Shown here: in pieces, positions 1 through 4,817 of the stretch
Numbering within the stretch: position 1 is the first letter of the stretch
How the letters are laid out: every line of letters starts with the position of its first letter
Made by a program: the position numbers and the translations under genes
Notes under the pieces: generated by a model
The model's input: the letters and a program-made list of their open reading frames with translations, nothing else
What the model was told of the DNA's origin: nothing
The model's database searches: none
Source: an uncultured Clostridia bacterium
GTDB lineage: Bacteria > Bacillota > Clostridia > Oscillospirales > Ruminococcaceae
Length of the DNA stretch: 6,238 nt
Assembly: GCA_937892655.1 (NCBI GenBank)
Contig: CALBJC010000145.1
Location: 1-6,238, forward strand
Direction of reading: 5' to 3'

Positions 1-754
1 TAACCTTATCTGTATCGAATACCTTACCAACTTCAAGAGCCATCTGAGCTTCCTTGAATGAACGGGCGAGGTCCTTAACGCCTTCAACAACTGTACCGAT
101 ACCAACGTTTACTCTTGTGTAGAACTCACTGCTGAGAGTATCGCTGATTGAACGGGCAAGCTTTTCTAAATCCTTTGATTCAATACCAGCCTTTACTTCC
201 TTGATAAGAACGATATCTGATTCTGTAATGTTGAATACGAAATCCTTGTTCTTGTCAGGGAAGAGGTTCTGAATTACATCGTAAGCTGAAACATCGTTTG
301 ATGAAACGATTCTGATGAGGAGACAAACTCGGCTTACATCTGAATTGAAGTGAAGCTCTCTTGCCTTGATATGTACATCACCAGGTAATACGTTATCGAG
401 GATAACGTTCTTGATGAAGTTGTTTCTGTCATACTTTTCATCGTAATACTGCTTGATTGAGGAAAGTGTGATAGCAAGAATGGACGCGTACTTTGCAGCC
501 GCATCGTCAGTACCCTCTACGAAAACTGCATAGTCAGCCTTCATGTGAGTGCCGAAAGGCTTGTAAGTATATCCGTCTCTTACGAAGATGTCATGAGTGT
601 CGTTTAAGTCGAGAGAAACAAACTCGTTTACAACACCTATCTTTGATAAGTCGCTGCAGGCAATGATTGAAGCTGTTTCGTCAATAACGCCGATAACTGA
701 ATCGATAGTATCTCTCATCTGATGTACTACGCTCTGAAATAATCTGTTGGACAT
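1..754 (-). CDS. CdaR/PucR-family transcriptional regulator, 5' part (C-terminus beyond window edge)
   Basis: Read on the minus strand from ATG at 754-752, the frame stays open for 251 codons to the window edge, so the C-terminal part is missing. The start is supported by a purine-rich site (AGGAAAGGA, plus coordinates 767-775) about 12 nt upstream. Residues 20-40 (VIGVIDETASIIACSDLSKI) resemble the diacid-recognition segment of CdaR-type regulators. Residues about 136-245 resemble the CdaR/PucR GGDEF-like domain, with the strand VNVGIG at 216-220 followed by a helix with LARSFKEAQMALEVG at 229-243. Family members end in a PucR-type helix-turn-helix, which would lie outside this window. They are usually cytoplasmic regulators of sugar-acid or nitrogen-compound genes; the ligand here cannot be named. 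It is divergent from the DUF378 gene. I am confident about the family type and not about the regulon. Confidence 0.8.
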   Translation of the reverse strand, partial: MSNRLFQSVVHQMRDTIDSVIGVIDETASIIACSDLSKIGVVNEFVSLDLNDTHDIFVRDGYTYKPFGTHMKADYAVFVEGTDDAAAKYASILAITLSSIKQYYDEKYDRNNFIKNVILDNVLPGDVHIKARELHFNSDVSRVCLLIRIVSSNDVSAYDVIQNLFPDKNKDFVFNITESDIVLIKEVKAGIESKDLEKLARSISDTLSSEFYTRVNVGIGTVVEGVKDLARSFKEAQMALEVGKVFDTDKV

Positions 755-766
755 TTTTATGACCAT

Positions 767-793
767 TCCTTTCCTCTTAAGGCCAAAGCCTTA
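767..793 (-). promoter_or_regulatory. 5' leader hairpin next to the RBS of the CdaR-like gene
   Basis: TAAGGC at 778-783 and GCCTTA at 788-793 form a perfect 6-bp stem with a 4-nt loop. On the minus-strand mRNA this hairpin ends only a few nucleotides before the purine-rich Shine-Dalgarno (plus 767-775). There is no U-tract, so it is not a terminator. It may affect mRNA stability or ribosome access; that part is inference. Confidence 0.4.
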
Positions 794-915
794 GCATGAT
801 GTCATCTCATTACTTTATTTTAACCTAAATTCAAAGAAATTGCAAGCGTTTTTTCTGCATTATCACAAAAAACCGGTTTTTTTCGCTAAAATTTGCCTTG
901 AATTCTTATGTAAAA

Positions 916-934
916 TATACTATATATAATAGTA
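916..934. repeat. AT-rich imperfect palindrome, near-copy of the element at 3899-3918
   Basis: The element reads TATACTATATATAATAGTA. It differs from the start of the palindrome at 3899-3918 by a single extra A. Half-sites TACTAT and ATAGTA are separated by 5 bp. It contains a TATAAT hexamer at 925-930, so if functional it may be an operator over a -10 box. AT-rich composition makes chance similarity possible. Confidence 0.35.
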
Positions 935-970
935 CCAATATACACTATAAATTTTAACACAAGATACATA

Positions 971-988
971 AAATAGTGTTAACTATTT
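971..988. repeat. 7-4-7 inverted repeat in the spacer upstream of the DUF378 gene
   Basis: AAATAGT (971-977) and ACTATTT (982-988) are perfect reverse complements around GTTA. The AT-rich stem without a U-tract makes a DNA operator more likely than a terminator. The half-site letters (ATAGT/ACTAT) recur in the elements at 916-934 and 3899-3918 but in the opposite arrangement. Confidence 0.35.
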
Positions 989-1086
989 ATGAATTTTGAC
1001 GAATTTGCAAAACTTTACGCCAAATAGAATATAGCTACTTTGAACGGGCATAATGATATTAAATCTGAGTAGAAGGAGGTAGAAAA

Positions 1087-1296
1087 ATGCTCGACAGACT
1101 CGCTTTACTTTTGCTTGTTATCGGCGGTATAAACTGGGGCCTTGTAGGCATATTTGAATTTGACCTTGTGGCATTTTTGTTCGGTGGCTCAGCGGCCTTG
1201 ATTTCAAGAATCGTGTATATTTTAGTAGCTTGCTCAGCGCTGTGGTGTGTATCGCTCTTTTTCAGAGAGGACGCCGTTTTGAACGCTCACAGATAG
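1087..1296 (+). CDS. DUF378 family small membrane protein
   Basis: This is a 69-residue protein with a strong Shine-Dalgarno (AAGGAGGT, 1073-1080) six bases before the ATG. The N-terminus MLDRLALLLLVIGGINWGLV, then GIFEFDLVAFLFGG and a second hydrophobic segment, match the DUF378 (YuzA-like) pattern: a first helix at residues 5-22 containing the characteristic GxxNWGLVG, a short loop with FDLVAxLFG, and a second helix at about 40-58. The length is typical. The protein should sit in the cytoplasmic membrane with two spans. No biochemical function is established for the family to my knowledge. It appears monocistronic; no convincing terminator follows it immediately, and the nearest downstream signal is the promoter at 1464. 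Confidence 0.88.
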   Translation: MLDRLALLLLVIGGINWGLVGIFEFDLVAFLFGGSAALISRIVYILVACSALWCVSLFFREDAVLNAHR

Positions 1297-1463
1297 TTTT
1301 GATTTTCAAAAAACCCGCATTCGCCGTAAAGAATAGTACAAAAATTATTTTAAAACCATTTATAATAGCCTACTAAAATCTATGAGTATGTAAAATAATG
1401 TGGCTTTTGTATTGTGCAAAATAACGTTTTTGTGCGATTTTGGGCGTTTTGCGGGCTTTTTGC
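1297..1463. other. gene-free AT-rich spacer
   Basis: No coding region is supported. The most visible structure is a long-range inverted repeat: AAAAAACCCGCA (1308-1319) against TGCGGGCTTTTT (1450-1461), 11 of 12 positions complementary, about 130 bases apart. A lone TATAAT at 1361-1366 has no suitable -35 partner. The right end runs into the promoter at 1464. Confidence 0.4.
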
Positions 1464-1492
1464 TTGACAAGTTAAGGGTGATATATTATAAT
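1464..1492 (+). promoter_or_regulatory. perfect-consensus sigma-A promoter
   Basis: TTGACA (1464-1469) and TATAAT (1487-1492) are separated by exactly 17 bp, a full match to the vegetative consensus. Initiation is expected near G1499. The next coding start, yabP at 1701, lies beyond two intrinsic terminators, so the immediate product is probably a short transcript. Confidence 0.85.
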
Positions 1493-1498
1493 AACAAT

Positions 1499-1634
1499 GA
1501 TGTTAGAATTCGTACAATAAAATGTTGATTTAACATCCGTTTTGTTGTCTCCTTTCTTTTGTTCTACACATAGTTTTATTTCATTTTATCTAACTTCATC
1601 TTGGTCCGGCTCCTATGGTGTCGGATATTTTTTT
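1499..1634 (+). ncRNA. putative small RNA (or attenuated leader) upstream of yabP
   Basis: The boundaries are inferred from a consensus promoter ending at 1492 and an intrinsic terminator ending at 1634, giving a transcript of about 136 nt, or about 165 nt if the second terminator is used. No ORF with a ribosome binding site lies inside. Visible structure: a 5' stem GATGTTA (1499-1505) with TAACATC (1531-1537); a CU-rich, probably unpaired stretch around 1547-1560 containing TCTCCTTTC; and the 3' terminator hairpin. The CU-rich stretch is complementary to purine-rich ribosome binding sites (GAAAGGAGA), as in several base-pairing Firmicute sRNAs. I do not recognise it as 6S RNA, SRP RNA or any riboswitch. 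The alternative is a leader that controls read-through into yabP. Confidence 0.55.
1605..1634 (+). terminator. intrinsic terminator 1 of tandem pair
   Basis: TCCGGC (1605-1610) pairs with GTCGGA (1620-1625), extended by CC/GG after a T-T mismatch and closed by a TAT loop. It is followed at once by TATTTTTTT (1626-1634), a good U-tract. It sits about 110 nt downstream of the predicted start at 1499. Confidence 0.75.
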
Positions 1635-1635
1635 G

Positions 1636-1666
1636 CCCAAAAGCCTGTGCTTTTGGGATTTTTCAT
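1636..1666 (+). terminator. intrinsic terminator 2 of tandem pair
   Basis: CCCAAAAGC (1636-1644) and GCTTTTGGG (1649-1657) form a perfect 9-bp stem with a CTGT loop, followed by ATTTTTCATTTT. It begins one base after the U-tract of the first terminator, and so insulates yabP from transcription coming from 1499 or from the DUF378 gene. Confidence 0.75.
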
Positions 1667-1700
1667 TTTATTTTGAAATATAATTATATGAGGTGATATA

Positions 1701-1997
1701 ATGAACAGCTTTTATAAATCTTCTGATGATGACGTTAAAAGGGAGCATTCTCTGTCGCTTGAAAACCGCGGGCTTTTAACGCTTTCGGGTGTGTGCGACG
1801 TTGACAGCTTCAACGAAGGGACGATTATGCTCTATACAAGCCTTGGCGAGCTTACCATAAAGGGCAGGGGGCTTCATGTAAACGCTATGAATGTTCAGAC
1901 AGGCGATATGGAGATAGAAGGGGATATCTGGGCATTGATGTATGGCGAAAAGGACAGAATTAAAAAGCCAACTCTTATAAAGAAAATCTTCCGTTAG
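1701..1997 (+). CDS. yabP: sporulation protein YabP
   Basis: The protein has 98 residues, the usual family size, with GAGGTGAT (1690-1697) just before the ATG. The sequence REHSLSLENRGLLTLSGV (14-31), VDSFNEGTIMLYTSLGELTI (34-53) and LHVNAMNVQTGDMEIEGDI (58-76) follows the YabP/YqfC pattern: a beta-rich soluble domain. In Bacillus, yabP and yabQ are made in the mother cell during sporulation, and yabQ is needed for normal cortex formation; the molecular role of YabP is unknown. The order yabP-yabQ-divIC-yabR is the same as in B. subtilis. I saw no convincing sigma-E type promoter in the short gap between the second terminator and this start, so how it is transcribed is unclear. Confidence 0.92.
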   Translation: MNSFYKSSDDDVKREHSLSLENRGLLTLSGVCDVDSFNEGTIMLYTSLGELTIKGRGLHVNAMNVQTGDMEIEGDIWALMYGEKDRIKKPTLIKKIFR

Positions 1998-2069
1998 ACA
2001 AAATGCGCAGAAAGGATATGATAGAATATAGACGTTACTTTTGATTTTTTCACCATAAAAGAGCAGACT

Positions 2070-2546
2070 ATGCAGTTTTTGTATGCGGTTGTGCTGGGGG
2101 CTGCAATGGGCATTGTTTTTGAAATTTTCAGAACAGTAAGGGTTATGATATGCCACAAGGATATAGCGGTATTTTTTGAAGATATTCTTTTTACTCTGAT
2201 ATTTTCTCTCAGCTTTTTTACATACTGCGGAGTAATGTCGGCATTCTCTTTGCGGGGGTTCATTTTAGTAGGTATGCTCATAGGGTTTGTGACCTATTTG
2301 TTAACGGCAGGCGAGCTTGTGCGGACAGCTGTAAAAGTACTTGTCAAAGGCTTAAAATCGGTTGTTCTGGGGATTTTTAAGCTTCTGTATAAGCTTTTTG
2401 TGGCACGAATTGTAAATTTTTTTGTAAGTTTTGGACATAGCGCGGCTGGGCGTTTTGTTCAAAATAAATCAACTTTGAAAAAAACACAAAAAAGTAGGGG
2501 AAAACCCTTGAAAAGAAAGGTGGATTTGTTGTATAATGATACTTGA
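2070..2546 (+). CDS. yabQ: sporulation protein YabQ, spore cortex biosynthesis membrane protein
   Basis: From the ATG at 2070 the product is 158 residues. Hydrophobic segments at about 3-20, 36-57 and 62-80 predict a multispanning membrane protein, followed by an amphipathic segment (83-125) and a very basic tail (131-150). The segment LGAAMGIVFEIFRTVR (9-24) is the typical YabQ start, and the position between yabP and divIC supports the call. In B. subtilis YabQ localises to the forespore membranes and is required for the cortex. The start is uncertain: no good Shine-Dalgarno precedes 2070, the frame is open back to 2025 with no ATG, GTG or TTG, and the only good ribosome site (AAAGGA, 2011-2016) belongs to an ATG in another frame. 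The stop overlaps a possible TTG codon of the next frame. Confidence 0.88.
   Translation: MQFLYAVVLGAAMGIVFEIFRTVRVMICHKDIAVFFEDILFTLIFSLSFFTYCGVMSAFSLRGFILVGMLIGFVTYLLTAGELVRTAVKVLVKGLKSVVLGIFKLLYKLFVARIVNFFVSFGHSAAGRFVQNKSTLKKTQKSRGKPLKRKVDLLYNDT
2508..2537 (+). promoter_or_regulatory. internal sigma-A promoter for divIC-yabR
   Basis: TTGAAA (2508-2513) and TATAAT (2532-2537) are 18 bp apart inside the last codons of yabQ. The predicted start near 2544 gives a leader of about 56 nt before divIC. A vegetative promoter here makes sense because divIC is a growth gene while yabPQ is a sporulation pair. Confidence 0.65.
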
Positions 2547-2599
2547 CGGAATTGTCGTTTTATGCAGAAAATTGCAGCGAGAGGAGATGCTTTTTAAAG

Positions 2600-2947
2600 A
2601 TGTCTTATCAGTCATCATCAAAACAGAATAGTATTAAGCAGTCTTCTACAAGAAAGCCTGGCATTTTCACAAGATTCAAGGGTCTTGTTTCATCTCTGGC
2701 TATCTTTGCTTTTTTTGCTGCAGGTATCGGTGTTGTAATCTATCAGCAGGCCGATCTGGTTGAACAGCGTGAACAGACTGAAATTATGCAGGATCAGCTG
2801 TATGATATCCAGGCTCAGAATGATGAGCTCAACCGTATCCTCAATTCCGACAATGAGCAAGAGTATATGGAACGTATCGCTATCGAGCGTTTAGGATATG
2901 CGTATCCCGGTGAACGCAGATTCTATGTTATGAATACAACTCCATAA
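2600..2947 (+). CDS. divIC: septum formation initiator, DivIC/FtsB family
   Basis: I start at ATG 2600, giving 115 residues. GAGAGGAGA (2579-2587) lies upstream with a rather long gap, and the in-frame TTG further upstream would fall in the promoter and add non-conserved residues. Layout: basic, Ser/Gln-rich cytoplasmic tail (1-27), one membrane span (about 28-48), a coiled coil (about 51-83, EQREQTEIMQDQLYDIQAQN), and the conserved end ERIAIERLGYAYPGERRFY (91-109). This is the bitopic DivIC/FtsB architecture. The family bridges FtsL and FtsQ/DivIB in the divisome and helps activate septal peptidoglycan synthesis. The four-residue acidic stretch before ERIA and the GYAYPGE motif are typical. 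It probably forms a transcription unit with yabR, 39 bp downstream. Confidence 0.92.
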   Translation: MSYQSSSKQNSIKQSSTRKPGIFTRFKGLVSSLAIFAFFAAGIGVVIYQQADLVEQREQTEIMQDQLYDIQAQNDELNRILNSDNEQEYMERIAIERLGYAYPGERRFYVMNTTP

Positions 2948-2986
2948 TAAACAACAAATCAAAAACGAGAGGAATTTTAATTTTTT

Positions 2987-3496
2987 ATGCAGCTTGAAGT
3001 AGGAAACATTTACGAGGGTAAAGTAACAGGCATAACAAAGTTCGGAGCTTTTGTAGAGCTTGACGCAAAGACAACAGGTATGGTACATATTTCCGAGGTG
3101 GCAAACACTTTCGTAAATGAAATCAAGGATCACTTGCAGGAGGGTCAGATCGTCAAGGTTAAGGTTTTAACTGTAGGCGATGACGGTAAGATTTCTCTCT
3201 CAATAAAAAAGGCGTTACCGCAGGAGCCACGTCAGCCACGACCGGCAAGAGACGGTAACAACAATAATCAGAACAGGGGCGGCAACAGATTTAATAATGA
3301 CAGAAAACCGTCAGCTCCAAAGTCAACTCAGCCTGAGCAGTATGAGCCAAGGCAGTCAACTTTACAGAAGAGCGACAACAAGTCATTTGAAGAGATGCTT
3401 TCAAAGTTCAAGCTCAACAGCGAAGAAAAGATGTCTGACTTAAAGCACATTTATGATAACAGAAGAAAAGGTGCTTCAAGAAAGGGCAAAAACTAA
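2987..3496 (+). CDS. yabR: S1 RNA-binding domain protein, YabR-like
   Basis: This 169-residue protein starts after AGAGGAA (2968-2974). Residues 1-75 are one S1 OB-fold domain: EVGNIYEGKVTGITKFGAFV (4-23), GMVHISEVA (31-39), EGQIVKVKVL (52-61) and GKISLSIKKA (67-76). Residues 77-131 are low-complexity, rich in Pro, Arg, Asn and Gln with an NNNN and RGG-like run, a likely disordered RNA-binding linker. The tail SFEEMLSKFKLNSEEKMSDL (133-152) then a basic end is the conserved C-terminal piece of this family. The protein is cytoplasmic and probably binds RNA or ribosomes; the exact target is unknown. Its place after divIC matches B. subtilis yabR, although spoIIE, the next gene there, is absent here. 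Confidence 0.88.
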   Translation: MQLEVGNIYEGKVTGITKFGAFVELDAKTTGMVHISEVANTFVNEIKDHLQEGQIVKVKVLTVGDDGKISLSIKKALPQEPRQPRPARDGNNNNQNRGGNRFNNDRKPSAPKSTQPEQYEPRQSTLQKSDNKSFEEMLSKFKLNSEEKMSDLKHIYDNRRKGASRKGKN

Positions 3497-3508
3497 ATTT
3501 TAAAAATT

Positions 3509-3538
3509 ACGGGCGGCAGGTTGTCCGCCCGTTTAATT
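3509..3538 (+). terminator. intrinsic terminator after yabR
   Basis: ACGGGCGG (3509-3516) and CCGCCCGT (3525-3532) make an 8-bp GC-rich stem with an 8-nt loop, followed by a modest U-tract (TTTAATT). The minus strand after the same hairpin has TAATTTTTAAAATTT, so it could also work in reverse. Confidence 0.7.
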
Positions 3539-3567
3539 ATGCGATAAAATAGTGAGGGGATTTTAAA

Positions 3568-3843
3568 ATGGCAAAGAATTTCAAGAAAAACATTGCATTT
3601 ATATTCTTTTTGCTGGCAGGTATTACTCTGGGCGCGTTTATAAGCTCGATCTGTCAGGGCAATGCGTACTTTGGCTGGCTTGCGTGGGGCAGAAGTATCG
3701 GTCTTTCAACTGACAGCCCTGTAATCCTTGACCTTCAGGTTATAAAGATTGCTTTTGGCGCAACTCTTAAGGTTACTATCGCGCAGATTATTACTATCCC
3801 TGTATGTATTCTCATTTACGCCAAAACCTGCAAGGGATTATAA
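3568..3843 (+). CDS. DUF4321 family membrane protein
   Basis: The protein has 91 residues and starts after GAGGGGA (3554-3560). It has a basic start (KNFKKN), a first span at about 9-28 with the small-residue pattern GITLGAFISS, a central stretch ending in the LDLQVIKIAFGATLKV motif (54-69), and a second span at about 70-86 ending in IYAKTCKG. This two-span layout with LDL-x(5)-FG matches DUF4321, a short family widespread in Clostridia with no known function. It stands alone between two terminators, so it should be monocistronic; no clear -35/-10 pair was found in the short upstream gap. Confidence 0.75.
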   Translation: MAKNFKKNIAFIFFLLAGITLGAFISSICQGNAYFGWLAWGRSIGLSTDSPVILDLQVIKIAFGATLKVTIAQIITIPVCILIYAKTCKGL

Positions 3844-3850
3844 AGCTTTA

Positions 3851-3896
3851 AGATTGACGGCCTCGGTCGTCAATTTATCTTTTATTTAGATTTTTT
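3851..3896 (+). terminator. intrinsic terminator after the DUF4321 gene
   Basis: AGATTGACGG (3851-3860) pairs with TCGTCAATTT (3867-3876), including two G-U pairs at the ends, around CCTCGG. A U-rich stretch (TTTATCTTTTATTT) follows, then another T-run to 3896. It starts 7 bases after the stop codon. Confidence 0.7.
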
Positions 3897-3898
3897 AG

Positions 3899-3918
3899 TA
3901 TACTATTATAATAGTATA
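3899..3918. promoter_or_regulatory. perfect 20-bp palindrome at the lipoprotein gene promoter
   Basis: TATACTATTATAATAGTATA is an exact palindrome. It contains one -10-like TATAAT (3907-3912) and overlaps a second (3917-3922). A weak -35 candidate is TTTAGA (3885-3890), 16 bp from the first. The ATG of the lipoprotein gene is 25 bases downstream. A near-copy lies at 916-934, so a shared operator is possible; AT-rich chance symmetry is the alternative. Confidence 0.5.
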
Positions 3919-3943
3919 TAATATAAAGCAAAGGAAAATACCT

Positions 3944-4648
3944 ATGACAATTAAACTTCGGAAAATAATTCTCCCTATATTTATAATAGTATATGCTCTG
4001 CTCTTTACCGCCTGCTCATCCGAGCCGATAGAGGGCGAAGATTTAATAGAGGCTGCAAGAGATGCGTATACTGCGCTTGACTCTGCAAAGGTTGAAATAG
4101 TAAACTGCAAGACCGGTGTTGCAGAGCAGGAGTTTGTTTTCAAGTATGACGAAACCGATTATCTGACCTACTATTATTATGGTGTAAACGGTGATGAGAT
4201 ATATCAGCAGTTCAATAATGCATTTGAGCAGTTTACAAATGACTGCGGTGAGCTTTCGTATACCTGTAACGGCAGAAAGGATTTTCAGCGATATATAAGA
4301 GGCGAGCGCCTGACCTACGCTTATGCTGACCGCGGGCTTATCGTTTTTCAGAAAAAAGCGGTAGAGGATATCACAACTGAGGTAATCGACGGCAAGACTG
4401 TTGTTACTCATACATACAACGTAAAGAAGCTCAGCGGCGCTGAAGGGGTTAAAAAGTTCTGGGTTGTATACTATTTTAACGAGGATAATACCCTTGATAC
4501 CTTTATTGAAAACACTGTTATGACCGAAAATGGTCAGGATGTTGAGTATTCTTATCAGGTAGTTATCTCTGAAAAGAATAATATAGATCAAGTACCTTGT
4601 CCGTTCTCGCTTGACGAAAACGAAAATGTTGTACTTAAAAACGAATAA
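3944..4648 (+). CDS. predicted lipoprotein of unknown function
   Basis: The product has 234 residues; the start is supported by AAAGGAAA (3930-3937). Residues 4-24 are a lipoprotein signal: basic KLRK, a hydrophobic core, and lipobox FTAC with the lipidated Cys at 24, followed by SSEPIEGED. The mature part is acidic and rich in Tyr and Asn, and alternating patterns such as EFVFKYDETDYLTYYYYG (63-80), KTVVTHTYNV (151-160) and KKFWVVYYFNEDNTL (170-184) suggest a beta-sheet protein on the outer face of the membrane, perhaps a LolA/LppX-like curved-sheet fold; this is only a guess. Four further Cys at 55, 101, 108 and 219. I do not recognise the family. It is flanked by terminators on both sides, so it is a single-gene unit. 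Confidence 0.8.
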   Translation: MTIKLRKIILPIFIIVYALLFTACSSEPIEGEDLIEAARDAYTALDSAKVEIVNCKTGVAEQEFVFKYDETDYLTYYYYGVNGDEIYQQFNNAFEQFTNDCGELSYTCNGRKDFQRYIRGERLTYAYADRGLIVFQKKAVEDITTEVIDGKTVVTHTYNVKKLSGAEGVKKFWVVYYFNEDNTLDTFIENTVMTENGQDVEYSYQVVISEKNNIDQVPCPFSLDENENVVLKNE

Positions 4649-4651
4649 AAA

Positions 4652-4698
4652 CACAACAGGTTGTGGAGAGTGAAAAACGCTTTGGTTTTTCGCTTTTT
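4652..4698 (+). terminator. intrinsic terminator after the lipoprotein gene
   Basis: AGTGAAAAAC (4669-4678) and GTTTTTCGCT (4685-4694) form a 10-bp stem with one G-U pair and the loop GCTTTG, followed by TTTT. A smaller hairpin, CACAA/TTGTG (4652-4656 and 4661-4665), lies just before it. Confidence 0.8.
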
Positions 4699-4732
4699 GC
4701 AGCCTTTGGTGTTTTAGCAAGTTGCACAAAAT

Positions 4733-4761
4733 TGTAGTTTTAAAAACGTGAAAATTCTACA
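4733..4761. repeat. inverted repeat between the lipoprotein terminator and the rpsJ promoter
   Basis: TGTAG (4733-4737) and CTACA (4757-4761) are perfect complements, extended inside by TTTT/AAAA with two unpaired Ts. No U-tract follows. It could be a regulatory site just upstream of the ribosomal promoter, or chance. Confidence 0.25.
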
Positions 4762-4782
4762 TCAGATTTAACGGTAAATTGC

Positions 4783-4811
4783 TTGCAATTTGCGTAAATG
4801 CGTGATATAAT
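4783..4811 (+). promoter_or_regulatory. S10 operon promoter with extended -10
   Basis: TTGCAA (4783-4788), 17 bp, TATAAT (4806-4811), preceded by TGA to give an extended -10 (TGATATAAT, 4803-4811). Transcription should start near 4818, leaving a leader of about 320 nt before rpsJ. The -35 overlaps the inverted repeat AAATTGC-TT-GCAATTT (4776-4791). Confidence 0.75.
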
Positions 4812-4817
4812 CAATCT

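Larger units (their letters stand above)
755..1086. other. AT-rich divergent intergenic region
   Basis: There is no credible gene in this 332-base spacer between the divergent regulator and DUF378 genes. It holds the leader hairpin at 778-793, an inverted repeat TACTAT-N5-ATAGTA at 918-934, and a 7-4-7 inverted repeat AAATAGT-GTTA-ACTATTT at 971-988. The promoters of both flanking genes must lie here. A possible plus-strand pair is TTGCCT (893-898), 17 bp, TATACT (916-921), with another TATAAT at 925-930. None is strong enough to assign firmly. Confidence 0.5.

Noticed and set aside
1499..1634. 6S RNA, SRP RNA or a known riboswitch at the small RNA locus
   Set aside because: The 5' and 3' ends do not form the long 6S hairpin, the SRP GGAA-loop helix is absent, and no riboswitch core motif was recognised.
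1663..1684. TCATTTTA ... AATATAAT as a sporulation-sigma promoter for yabP
   Set aside because: The start would fall at or within the yabP Shine-Dalgarno, leaving no usable leader, and the match to a sigma-E consensus is poor.
1776..2281. Minus-strand ORFs of 126 and 95 codons opposite yabP and yabQ
   Set aside because: They lie antisense to well recognised genes, have no ribosome site that I could see, and show no protein-like composition.
2543..2599. TTG at 2543 as an upstream start for divIC
   Set aside because: It lies at the expected transcription start of the internal promoter with no ribosome site, and the added residues do not resemble DivIC N-termini. ATG 2600 is preferred.
3521..3550. 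TTGTCC-18-TAAAAT as a promoter for the DUF4321 gene
   Set aside because: The -35 lies in the yabR terminator hairpin, both boxes are weak, and the start would fall inside the ribosome binding site.
4043..4729. Minus-strand ORF of 228 codons opposite the lipoprotein gene
   Set aside because: The plus-strand gene has a lipobox, ribosome site and terminator. The antisense frame reads through the terminator and is rich in Ile, Leu and Tyr as expected from the complement of AT-rich codons.
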